From the NCBI GenBank assembly GCA_030671095.1, contig DAOVAK010000120.1:1-7403 (forward strand): DNA of 7,403 nt, written 5' to 3'. The position numbers were made by a program, and so were the translations under genes. The DNA is from Deltaproteobacteria bacterium. Lineage in GTDB: Bacteria > Desulfobacterota > DSM-4660 > Desulfatiglandales > HGW-15. Positions within the stretch are counted from its first letter, which is position 1. Each line of letters begins with the position of its first letter. Shown here in pieces: positions 1 through 5,241 of this stretch. A model generated the notes under the pieces. The model was not told where the DNA came from and did no database searches. It saw nothing but the letters and a program-made list of their open reading frames with translations.

Positions 1-256
1 CTCACAGCCACCTGATGCAACGATCTACTGGGGCCCATCTGAGCAACAAATAGGGAAGACGATACACAGGACGCCTCGAACTGTGACCGTAAAGGATCAC
101 GCTAACGGGGCAAGTTGGAAGGACTGGTATTACCAAGTCAAAAAAGAGGGGTATTATGATTCTGAAATCGTTTTTATGCCTCTAAAAGCAAACGACCGCC
201 AGATCCACTTTGAGCTCAAGCCCCTCTCCCGGCATCCTCTACACAAGACCGAATGA
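1..256 (+). CDS. PEGA-like domain protein, C-terminal fragment (5' end outside window)
   Basis: An open frame enters from the left edge (first full codon at base 2) and stops at TGA 254-256, giving 84 residues. The pattern is that of a PEGA-type surface domain: a start PPDATIYWGP, then IGKTIHRTPRTVTV, an aromatic stretch WKDWYYQVKKEGYYDSEIVF, and a closing IHFELKPL. In PEGA domains the same order appears: P-x-A-x-(I/V)-Y, (I/L)-G-x-T-P, then K-x-GY and a terminal L-x-P. Such domains usually sit in extracytoplasmic lipoproteins or next to Ser/Thr kinase domains; the N-terminus that would show a signal peptide is missing. A role in cell-envelope binding is inferred from the family. It may or may not belong to the same functional group as the genes downstream, since 278 bases separate it from the next gene. 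The WYYQVKKEGYYDSE pattern resembles deltaproteobacterial lipoproteins I recall, but this was not searched. Confidence 0.7.
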   Translation, partial: SQPPDATIYWGPSEQQIGKTIHRTPRTVTVKDHANGASWKDWYYQVKKEGYYDSEIVFMPLKANDRQIHFELKPLSRHPLHKTE

Positions 257-287
257 TCCATTGGGAAAACAATTCCGCCAATGGATC
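255..287. repeat. 10-bp perfect inverted repeat over the stop codon of the PEGA-like gene
   Basis: GATCCATTGG (255-264) and CCAATGGATC (278-287) are exact reverse complements separated by 13 bases. The first arm begins inside the TGA stop codon. No T-run follows, so it is not a standard intrinsic terminator, but it could act as a 3'-end stabiliser or a weak terminator. The rest of 288-534 shows no gene and no promoter that I can support. Confidence 0.45.
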
Positions 288-534
288 TGACTTCACAACC
301 TGAGAAGAGTGGTCCAGGAGAAATTGGAAGCGGTTCATCTGGGCCCATTATCGTTCGATCTGATTCACTAGAGATGAGGGCGTTTCTAAAAAATTCCCCC
401 CATTGGATATTTTCGAACATCAAGAATTTTGAGCGATTACGATTCTAACAAATAGACCGGTGTTGATGTGTGTTCAAACTTTTAAGGGCAGAGTGAAAGC
501 GTATATGCATGTAGATTAAGGAGGAGATGTAGAT

Positions 535-804
535 ATGGAGGAACCAAGGGAAGTAACCATAACAATGAACGACAGATTTTTCACTATAGATTTGCCCATT
601 GCAGACGAAAAACTCATAGCTAGTGTTTTTCTGGGATTAGCCAGATATGTAAATGAAGTCTCTCCCATAAAAGTAAGACAGTCATATGTTACGTTTTCAG
701 GCACACAGGAGGTAATCGCCAAGCTAATTTCAAAACCTCAACAAATAGCTGAATGGGGAAAAGAAACTAAAGTGTTGATATCCGGTTTGCGCAAACGGGA
801 ATGA
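535..804 (+). CDS. Small protein of unknown function (89 aa)
   Basis: I do not recognise this protein. It starts at ATG 535 behind an excellent Shine-Dalgarno, AAGGAGGAG at 518-526, with 8 bases of spacing, which is the main argument that it is translated. The first half alternates charged and hydrophobic residues in a beta-strand-like way (EVTITMNDRFFTIDLP). A more helical middle follows (EKLIASVFLGLARYVNEV), then a second beta-like part (RQSYVTFSGTQEVIAKL) and a basic tail ending LRKRE. There is no signal peptide, no transmembrane segment and no cysteine, so it should be a soluble cytoplasmic protein. It stands alone: 278 bases from the gene before and 713 from the gene after, so it looks monocistronic. 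No operon partner hints at its role. Confidence 0.7.
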   Translation: MEEPREVTITMNDRFFTIDLPIADEKLIASVFLGLARYVNEVSPIKVRQSYVTFSGTQEVIAKLISKPQQIAEWGKETKVLISGLRKRE

Positions 805-910
805 CCTCGTGGCGAGCCTCATCCCCCACTATTCCTCCCACCTCTTTTAATCCAATAGCGACCTTCATAAATCCTGGCATGGCCTCACTCTGACCATGAC
901 ACAGACGGCA

Positions 911-1014
911 GAGCGATTATAGCGATGCCAACGCTCTTGAACGTTACCAATGCACTGGATTCGGGTTCAATGATGCACAAGAATCTTTAAGGTTTGCACA
1001 TCATAATGTGCATC
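911..1014. repeat. Three consecutive inverted repeats (possible structured RNA)
   Basis: Three arm pairs follow each other almost without gaps: GAGCG 911-915 with CGCTC 932-936; TTGAAC 937-942 with GTTCAA 965-970; GATGCAC 972-978 with GTGCATC 1008-1014. Inside the third lies a competing pair, TGCACAT 995-1001 with ATGTGCA 1006-1012, which cannot form together with the outer one. Short arms of 5-7 bases can arise by chance, so this is only suggestive. The strand of any transcript is unknown. Confidence 0.25.
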
Positions 1015-1423
1015 TGTTTGGGCTGATCACTCGCGCAGTTTGGGCTAAGTATTAGGTAATTCAATACAATTTATTTTCAGCCTTTCATGGTATCATTCTT
1101 GCTGGCACATGGGGGGGATTTTACCCACCTACGGGCTAAGTCCTTCGATTCATGCGTTCGATGACAAACTTATTCAGGTTTCCCCTGCTGGGCTTACTTA
1201 ATGCAAATAGCAGATACTTCATGCTACCCCATCGAGCTCCGTATAGCGAATATTTGCCTATTCTCATATTTCGTTCAATCAATCGGGCAGGTCTAAGGAA
1301 TTTCGAACGCAAAAATCAGGGAGGCACTGATTGTTTTTTGTGGGCGCATTAGCCTAAGCTATACCCCTCTCCAAGGCTCGGCCGAGTGGAAGGGATGACC
1401 AACTGGACGTGAAAGGAATAATA

Positions 1424-1453
1424 TTGACTCTGTATTCTTTTTTATGAGAAAAT
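1424..1453 (+). promoter_or_regulatory. Candidate sigma70-type promoter for the FHA-GAF operon
   Basis: TTGACT at 1424-1429 matches five of six bases of the -35 consensus. GAAAAT at 1448-1453, after 18 bases, matches four of six of the -10 consensus. The surrounding 1420-1500 is markedly AT-rich and lies just upstream of the ATG at 1518. The -10 is weak, so the exact element is uncertain. Confidence 0.35.
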
Positions 1454-1517
1454 ATAGCAAATTTAAGAAATGTAATACCAAGTTGGGTTTAGTTTTCTTG
1501 AAAAAGGAAAATCATTC

Positions 1518-2426
1518 ATGATTAAACTCTATATGATGGACGGATCAGATGAAGGTCAGTCTTTCGACCTCAAGACTGATATCGTCTACGTGGGGCGCTC
1601 ACCTGATAATCACATCCAAATGAAGGATAAATTCATTTCTCGCAAACATATTAAGATACTTAACAAAGGTGACAAATATTTTGTTGAGGACCTAAAAAGC
1701 AAAAACGGCACGTTTGTAAATGGACAACAGATACGTCCTGCTGTTGAACATGAAGTGGGAGAGGGGGTTCCCATTGTGCTTGGCATGAGTGTACTTTGTC
1801 TGGGCAAGGCATGTCTAGAGGATGTGATACCTTTTCTGGATTCCATCGATCTTTCCAAGGAGATCACTGAAAGTGAGACAATCGTGGTGCAGGACAGGCC
1901 GATGACTTCGCAGAGAAACATGGAATTGATTAACAAGGTATCCGATGCCCTCATACAATCAACAGACATCAATGAGATTTTAGAAAAGATCCTGGATGCC
2001 ATTCTGGATCTTCTCAAAAGGGTGGACAGGGGAGTTATTATCCTCATTGATCCTGAAACAAAGAAAATTTCAGATGTGATCCCCAAGAGTCGAAAGCCTG
2101 ACGATGCTACCCATAAGATATACAGCCGGACTATTGTTGAGCGTGTCATAAAAGAGATCAAACCGATTATGATGTTAGACACCCTTAGTGAGGATGAAGC
2201 TGATCGTTCTCACAGTATGGAATTGATGAGGGTGAGGTCTGTGATGTGTGTCCCCCTGATCAGCAGATCTCAAATCAGGGGGGTTATCTATGTGGACTCG
2301 GTGAACCGACCCCATGGATTTCGAAATGACGACCTTTCTCTTCTCACCGCCTTGAGTAGCTCGGCCGCTATTGCCATTGAGAATGCATTGCTCTATGCGA
2401 GAGAAAAGACCGGGACATTGCACTAA
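1518..2426 (+). CDS. FHA-GAF domain signalling protein
   Basis: This is a 302-residue soluble protein with two sensory domains. Residues 1-95 form an FHA domain with all the phosphopeptide-binding landmarks: G26-R27, S41-R-K-H44, N63-G64-T and N68-G69. FHA domains bind phosphothreonine, so a Ser/Thr kinase is the expected partner, and one is encoded at 5242-6441. After a linker rich in acidic and serine/threonine residues (about 100-134) comes a GAF domain (about 150-292), ending in the typical helix SSSAAIAIENALLYARE. GAF domains bind small ligands or mediate dimerisation; the ligand is not predictable here. In deltaproteobacteria FHA-GAF proteins often carry a C-terminal cyclase or ATPase domain; here the chain stops right after GAF, so it is a reader without visible output. 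ATG 1518 follows AAAAAGGAAAA with about 9-10 bases of spacing. It is first in an operon with the next two genes. Confidence 0.9.
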   Translation: MIKLYMMDGSDEGQSFDLKTDIVYVGRSPDNHIQMKDKFISRKHIKILNKGDKYFVEDLKSKNGTFVNGQQIRPAVEHEVGEGVPIVLGMSVLCLGKACLEDVIPFLDSIDLSKEITESETIVVQDRPMTSQRNMELINKVSDALIQSTDINEILEKILDAILDLLKRVDRGVIILIDPETKKISDVIPKSRKPDDATHKIYSRTIVERVIKEIKPIMMLDTLSEDEADRSHSMELMRVRSVMCVPLISRSQIRGVIYVDSVNRPHGFRNDDLSLLTALSSSAAIAIENALLYAREKTGTLH

Positions 2427-2461
2427 GCATTCTGAGAGAGATTATGAAAAGCTGCATATTT

Positions 2462-2466
2462 GGAGG
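2462..2466 (+). promoter_or_regulatory. Ribosome binding site that fixes the start of the cyclic-nucleotide-binding gene
   Basis: GGAGG lies 8 bases before ATG 2475. The frame is open upstream to a TTG at 2460, but that codon touches this Shine-Dalgarno and has none of its own, so ATG 2475 is the better start. Confidence 0.7.
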
Positions 2467-2474
2467 CATTGGAA

Positions 2475-2975
2475 ATGGGAGAGAGTAAGCAAGAGGCGGA
2501 TCGGGTGATGTCGCAAGCCATCATCGAGTTCCTTATTCTTAACATCCCGATACTTGGTACTTTAAAGGATAAAGAACTGATGGTCATAGAAAAGTACCTG
2601 AACTTTATTGAGCTGACTCCTGGGGAAATTGTGTTTGAAGAGGGTGATCGAGGGGATTATGTATGTTTCGTGGTGGAGGGCTCGCTGGACGTGCTTAAGA
2701 GAGCCGAAACTGGACAGGACATCGTCATATCCACACTGTCAAAAGGACGTTCAATCGGCGAAATGTCCGTCATTGATGACCTCCCCCGCTCTGCAAGTGT
2801 GAAAGCCCGCACAAAGGCCACCCTGCTCACATTGTCAAGAGAGAACTTCGATTATATACTGGCGGAGCATGCAACGATAGGCGTCAAGATTCTCAAAGGA
2901 GTCGCCCGTCTTCTCTGCCTTAATTTACGGAAAACATCGAGCAGACTCGCTGACTATATGCTGCCGCTCGGTTAA
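2475..2975 (+). CDS. Stand-alone cyclic-nucleotide-binding domain protein (Crp-like sensor without DNA-binding domain)
   Basis: This is a 166-residue protein made of one CAP_ED-type domain. Its beta-roll shows LTPGEIVFEEGDRGDYVCFVVEGSL (about residues 47-71, numbered from ATG 2475). The phosphate-binding cassette is intact: GEMS at 95-98 and RSAS at 105-108, including the glutamate and arginine that contact cyclic nucleotide in this family, so cAMP or cGMP binding is plausible. A C-terminal helix (ILKGVARLLCLNLRKTSSRL) follows and the protein ends; there is no helix-turn-helix. It therefore cannot act as a classical Crp/Fnr regulator by itself and is more likely a ligand-controlled partner subunit. 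It lies 48 bases after the FHA-GAF gene and 12 bases before the arginine-repeat gene, in one apparent transcript. The N-terminal extension (about 25 residues) is predicted helical. Some proteins of this shape use the domain only for protein contacts. Confidence 0.88.
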   Translation: MGESKQEADRVMSQAIIEFLILNIPILGTLKDKELMVIEKYLNFIELTPGEIVFEEGDRGDYVCFVVEGSLDVLKRAETGQDIVISTLSKGRSIGEMSVIDDLPRSASVKARTKATLLTLSRENFDYILAEHATIGVKILKGVARLLCLNLRKTSSRLADYMLPLG

Positions 2976-2987
2976 GACGGGGGAAAT

Positions 2988-3242
2988 ATGAACAAGGGTG
3001 GTCGGCGCTCTGGAATTGAGAGAAGACGTATTTCCCATCACGAGTATGTTCCTGAAAGACGATCCGGCCATGATCGAAGAAGAGGCATTGATCGGAGAAG
3101 TGGTGATGAACGAAGAAGCGGAAGAGAGCGGAGAAGTGGTCTTGAACGGAGAAAGGGCAAGGCGCGGGAGCTGAGTACAGATCGGAGAAGCGGGATTGAT
3201 CGGAGAAGTGGCGAGGACAGGAGAAGATTCGTGATGTCTTAA
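2988..3242 (+). CDS. Arginine-rich hexapeptide-repeat protein (84 aa)
   Basis: This small, extremely basic protein consists almost entirely of a six-residue repeat with consensus x-(D/E)-R-R-S-G. Residues 4-81 divide into 13 in-register units; 11 keep the RR pair (R6R7, R12R13, R24R25, R30R31, R36R37, R42R43, R48R49, R54R55, R66R67, R72R73, R78R79). Two units, SHHEYV and KARELS, are degenerate but keep the six-residue spacing. There is no signal peptide, membrane segment or cysteine. It starts 12 bases after the cyclic-nucleotide gene, behind GGGGGA with short spacing, and the operon terminator follows it. I know RRSG-DRR type stretches from N-termini or linkers of some deltaproteobacterial proteins but cannot name a function. 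Nucleic-acid, phosphate or acidic-partner binding, or a multi-site kinase substrate (regularly spaced serines after two arginines), are all inference. Confidence 0.75.
   Translation: MNKGGRRSGIERRRISHHEYVPERRSGHDRRRGIDRRSGDERRSGRERRSGLERRKGKARELSTDRRSGIDRRSGEDRRRFVMS
2997..3230 (+). repeat. 18-base coding repeat, 13 units
   Basis: The DNA repeats with an 18-base period, recognisable by recurrent GATCGGAGAAG and GAACGGAGAAG-type cores (for example around 3087, 3127, 3145, 3179, 3197). The period equals six codons, and insertions or deletions between units are absent, so unit loss or gain would keep the frame. Confidence 0.8.
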
Positions 3243-3279
3243 TCTGTTCTTGATAAACATTGAGACCTTTGAAATCAGC

Positions 3280-3317
3280 AGAAAGGCAGGGTTAACCGCC
3301 CTGCCTTTCTTTTTTTT
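3280..3317 (+). terminator. Intrinsic terminator of the FHA-GAF operon
   Basis: There is a perfect 12-bp stem, AGAAAGGCAGGG (3280-3291) with CCCTGCCTTTCT (3299-3310), a 7-base loop, and eight T residues at 3310-3317. It lies 38 bases after the arginine-repeat gene and separates the two operons. Confidence 0.93.
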
Positions 3318-3371
3318 AGAATCCTAAATGAAATGTGAATTAGACGGTGGATTTGGGTTGGCCCTTCATAA

Positions 3372-3400
3372 TTGACTATTTTCGTTTAACTATTTATAAT
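3372..3400 (+). promoter_or_regulatory. Near-consensus sigma70-type promoter of the second operon
   Basis: TTGACT at 3372-3377 (5/6) and TATAAT at 3395-3400 (6/6) are exactly 17 bases apart. It sits 55 bases past the terminator in AT-rich DNA. Transcription would start near 3407, giving a leader of roughly 180 bases before the first start codon at 3586. Such a match predicts strong, housekeeping-sigma expression, so control probably acts in the leader. Confidence 0.82.
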
Positions 3401-3529
3401 GTTATTTATCTCTATTTGGTTAAACATCGTAACGGCCCCTGAATTTCATTGGCTGTATGATAAAAGGCCCTAATGAAACAGCGCCTATTTCCAAATCCGC
3501 AGTTACTACAGACTCTATTAATCGGGTTA

Positions 3530-3554
3530 ACGCGGGATCTGACAGATCCCGCGT
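3530..3554 (+). promoter_or_regulatory. Perfect 11-bp hairpin in the mRNA leader
   Basis: ACGCGGGATCT (3530-3540) and AGATCCCGCGT (3544-3554) are exact complements around a 3-base GAC loop. No T-run follows, so it is not a terminator. It ends 19 bases before the Shine-Dalgarno AAAGGAG at 3574-3580. GGCCCT at 3466-3471 could also pair with AGGGCC at 3563-3568, which would enclose the hairpin. Possible roles are mRNA stabilisation, a protein-binding site or translational control; as DNA it could equally be a dimeric operator. Confidence 0.6.
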
Positions 3555-3585
3555 ACTTATGCAGGGCCAAATGAAAGGAGATTTC

Positions 3586-4215
3586 ATGAGAAAACGGGAC
3601 CAGCGTCGGCGTTCCTATATCGTCAATAGGCCACTCCAATATAGATTTCTCGCCATTATCCTTATCTACTGCCTTACCATAGTGCTTTTTTTGGCCGTCT
3701 TCCTTTTCGTGCCAGATATTATTCGCATGCAGGATGAAAGCCTCAGCTTGGAAGCCCGAGCGGGTGCCGCCAATAAGATACTTACCTTGCATGCAAGAGT
3801 CTGGCCCGCAGTGATCGCCATTATCTGCGTGGCTGGATTCCATTCGTTTCGTTCCTTCCACAGGCTCATCGGCCCCCTGCACCGCTTTCGCTCGGTCTTT
3901 GAGCAGGTGGGGAGTGGGAACCTGAGCTTCACCGTGAGAATAAGGGAAAAGGACTATTTGCATCAGGAAGAGGCTGCGCTCAATGAGATGTTGGGGATGA
4001 TTACTGGAAGAGTAAGAACCATACAACAGGCGGGCGCAGAGGCTTTGAAATCTCTAGGCGAGTTGGAGAGGAAAGTGAACGAAGTCCCCAACTGGAGCGA
4101 GACCCACAAAGAGGTGATGCGTCATCACCGCCTACGCTTGGAAAAACTGCTGGTTACGGCTCAATACTTCCGGGTGAGCAAAGCGGAACAAAAGGACGAC
4201 GGCAGCAGTGCGTGA
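3586..4215 (+). CDS. Two-TM HAMP-like membrane protein A
   Basis: This 209-residue inner-membrane protein has a basic N-terminus (RKRDQRRR), TM1 about 21-42, a short periplasmic loop (about 43-71) ending in LTLHARVWPA, and TM2 about 72-88. A cytoplasmic HAMP-like region follows (89-137: FHRLIGPLHRFR, then GNLSFTVRIREKDYL and EEAALNEML), with a helical, probably coiled tail. HAMP domains relay conformational change from membrane sensors; no kinase, cyclase or methyl-accepting domain follows, so the output must lie in a partner. The start is ATG 3586 behind AAAGGAG (3574-3580). The frame is open upstream to 3457, but that part contains the leader hairpin and has no ribosome site. Paralogue B (6435-7079) aligns without gaps from this methionine, which confirms the choice. 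It is the first gene of the second operon; the pseudopilin gene follows. Confidence 0.85.
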   Translation: MRKRDQRRRSYIVNRPLQYRFLAIILIYCLTIVLFLAVFLFVPDIIRMQDESLSLEARAGAANKILTLHARVWPAVIAIICVAGFHSFRSFHRLIGPLHRFRSVFEQVGSGNLSFTVRIREKDYLHQEEAALNEMLGMITGRVRTIQQAGAEALKSLGELERKVNEVPNWSETHKEVMRHHRLRLEKLLVTAQYFRVSKAEQKDDGSSA

Positions 4216-4281
4216 TATTTGCGAAAAATGATATTGAAGGTCACTCAACAGAATATAACACATCCTGATTCGTTGAAATGG

Positions 4282-4746
4282 ATGAGAAGTTCAGAATCCC
4301 AATTTCTTGGCGGCTACTCGCTTATTGAACTATTAGTCGTGATTGCCCTGCTTGTTACGTTGATTGGCGCCGGTATTCCTCTCTATACAGCCTATATCGA
4401 GAAGGCGAGAATTACCAGGGCCGCAGAAGAGATAAGCACCCTGCAGAAAGAAATTCGGATGTATAAACTGAGTAAAAAGGCCTTGCCCCGTAGGCTAAGT
4501 GACATAAGGGATGCGGATCTTGTGGACCCCTACGGCAGACCATATAGATACCACAATTTCACCAATGCAGATGAAAAGGAGAAAAGACGGAAGGACCGGT
4601 TCCTGGTGCCACTGAACACGGAGTACGACCTTTACAGCATGGGTAGAGATGGACAAAGCGAACCGCCCATTACGGCCCCAAAAAGCCATGATGACATTGT
4701 CCGGGCCAACGACGGCATATACATAGGGCCAGCTTCCGAGTTCTGA
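4282..4746 (+). CDS. GspG-like type II pseudopilin / prepilin (pseudopilin 1)
   Basis: This prepilin-family protein would be processed by prepilin peptidase at G11|Y12, with the essential glutamate at +5 (E16) in GGYSLIELLVVIALL. The hydrophobic N-terminal helix runs to about residue 40. The C-terminal part matches GspG-type pseudopilins: a DPYGRPYRY motif (82-90), then YDLYSMGRDG (115-124), and a DDIVRANDGIYIG ending. A charged stretch NADEKEKRRKDR (about 95-106) interrupts the usual short loop. The start is uncertain: the frame is open to TTG 4219 and ATG 4228, only 3-12 bases after gene A, but neither has a clear ribosome site. ATG 4282 gives a normal 11-residue leader. An ATGAGAAGTTC at this start recurs after paralogue B, supporting it. 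No assembly ATPase, platform protein or secretin is nearby, so the partner machinery must be encoded elsewhere. Confidence 0.85.
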   Translation: MRSSESQFLGGYSLIELLVVIALLVTLIGAGIPLYTAYIEKARITRAAEEISTLQKEIRMYKLSKKALPRRLSDIRDADLVDPYGRPYRYHNFTNADEKEKRRKDRFLVPLNTEYDLYSMGRDGQSEPPITAPKSHDDIVRANDGIYIGPASEF

Positions 4747-4760
4747 TCACGTTTTGGATC

Positions 4761-5171
4761 ATGAGAATAGCAGCCATTTTCCTTACACTCGCCATTTTGG
4801 TTTCCCTTATCGGATGTCTGTCCGGGGGGCCTGAAGGCGTTCCAACTGAACTGATCGGGGTGTGGAAGACCTCTGCCCCCAAATATAAGGACTGCTCTAT
4901 TGAGTTGACCAGGGATTACATTATTTTCATAAACAGCCATTTGGGAGTTCATGTTGATACAAATTTTGTTCTAAAAATGAAACGGGTTCGAGAGAGAGGA
5001 CACTTTTTGTGCACCATACGCTACGAGAATATTCGTGAGCAAAAATATAACTTTTCCTTTTATTATGACCCCGCAAAAGGCGGAGTGATAAGACTGAAAA
5101 ATCAGATAGACGTGGAGTGGAAAAAGGTTAAACCTATTGCAGGCCAGGAAAGCGCCCCAATTTCTGGCTAA
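4761..5171 (+). CDS. Small lipoprotein of unknown function
   Basis: This 136-residue protein has a clear lipoprotein signal: MR, a hydrophobic core IAAIFLTLAILVS, then lipobox L16-I-G-C19. Residue +2 is leucine rather than aspartate, so by the usual rule it would be sorted to the outer membrane. The mature part looks beta-rich: ELIGVWKTSAPKYKDCSIEL, then TRDYIIFI, YNFSFYYDP and VIRLKNQIDVEWKKV. The opening G-V-W and alternating strands recall small lipocalin-like lipoproteins, but that is only a resemblance. It starts 14 bases after the pseudopilin stop, so it is translated from the same transcript; the Shine-Dalgarno (TTGGA) is weak. C43 is an extra cysteine in the mature protein. A role beside the pseudopilin in the periplasm or outer membrane is inferred from context. 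Confidence 0.8.
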   Translation: MRIAAIFLTLAILVSLIGCLSGGPEGVPTELIGVWKTSAPKYKDCSIELTRDYIIFINSHLGVHVDTNFVLKMKRVRERGHFLCTIRYENIREQKYNFSFYYDPAKGGVIRLKNQIDVEWKKVKPIAGQESAPISG

Positions 5172-5228
5172 ACGATCACCTTAGGCAGCGCTTAAGCAAG
5201 TCATACCCTTCTTTGGGCACAACGGGTC

Positions 5229-5235
5229 AGGAGGT
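5229..5235 (+). promoter_or_regulatory. Strong ribosome binding site for the TTG-started kinase gene
   Basis: AGGAGGT lies 6 bases before TTG 5242. There is no ATG nearby that fits better; the first in-frame ATG is codon 26, inside the glycine loop. The strong site therefore decides the rare TTG start. Confidence 0.8.
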
Positions 5236-5241
5236 CATTCA

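Larger units (their letters stand above)
805..1517. other. 713-base non-coding stretch
   Basis: No open frame here has a credible ribosome binding site together with protein-like composition. The longest + strand frame (1152-1352, 66 codons) lacks a Shine-Dalgarno and has no recognisable motif. What can be seen: a run of inverted repeats at 911-1014 (listed separately); TTTGGGCT repeated at 1017-1024 and 1039-1046; GGGCTAAGT at 1042-1050 and again at 1133-1141; a G-run of seven near 1111-1117; and a 10-base palindrome CTCGGCCGAG at 1377-1386. The last 100 bases become AT-rich and carry a candidate promoter for the next operon. It could be an unannotated structured RNA, a degraded gene or a long regulatory region. 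Confidence 0.6.

Noticed and set aside
1152..1352. 66-codon open frame on the + strand in the gene-free region
   Set aside because: It has no Shine-Dalgarno before its ATG and no recognisable motif, and its composition is not protein-like.
1377..1386. Palindrome CTCGGCCGAG as a transposon end or operator
   Set aside because: It is a single 10-base palindrome with no partner copy, target duplication or transposase nearby.
2460..2474. TTG start for the cyclic-nucleotide-binding gene
   Set aside because: The TTG adjoins the GGAGG that serves ATG 2475 and has no ribosome site of its own.
2444..2488. 14-codon reading frame before the cyclic-nucleotide-binding gene, overlapping its start
   Set aside because: The frame is very short, with no regulatory codon run or attenuator structure; it is most likely chance.
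2997..3230. CRISPR-like array suggested by the 18-base periodicity
   Set aside because: There are no spacers; units are contiguous, in frame and encode a clean hexapeptide repeat.
3457..3585. Upstream extension of HAMP-like gene A by 43 codons
   Set aside because: There is no ribosome site at 3457, the segment contains the perfect hairpin, and paralogue B aligns from the methionine at 3586.
3412..4026. Long minus-strand open frame opposite gene A (and similar ones opposite the FHA-GAF, lipoprotein and B genes)
   Set aside because: They lie antisense to well-supported genes, with no family motifs or ribosome sites; they are shadows of + strand coding.
5190..5197. GCTTAAGC palindrome between the lipoprotein and kinase genes as a terminator
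   Set aside because: It is only 8 bases long with no loop or T-run; the genes are more likely cotranscribed.
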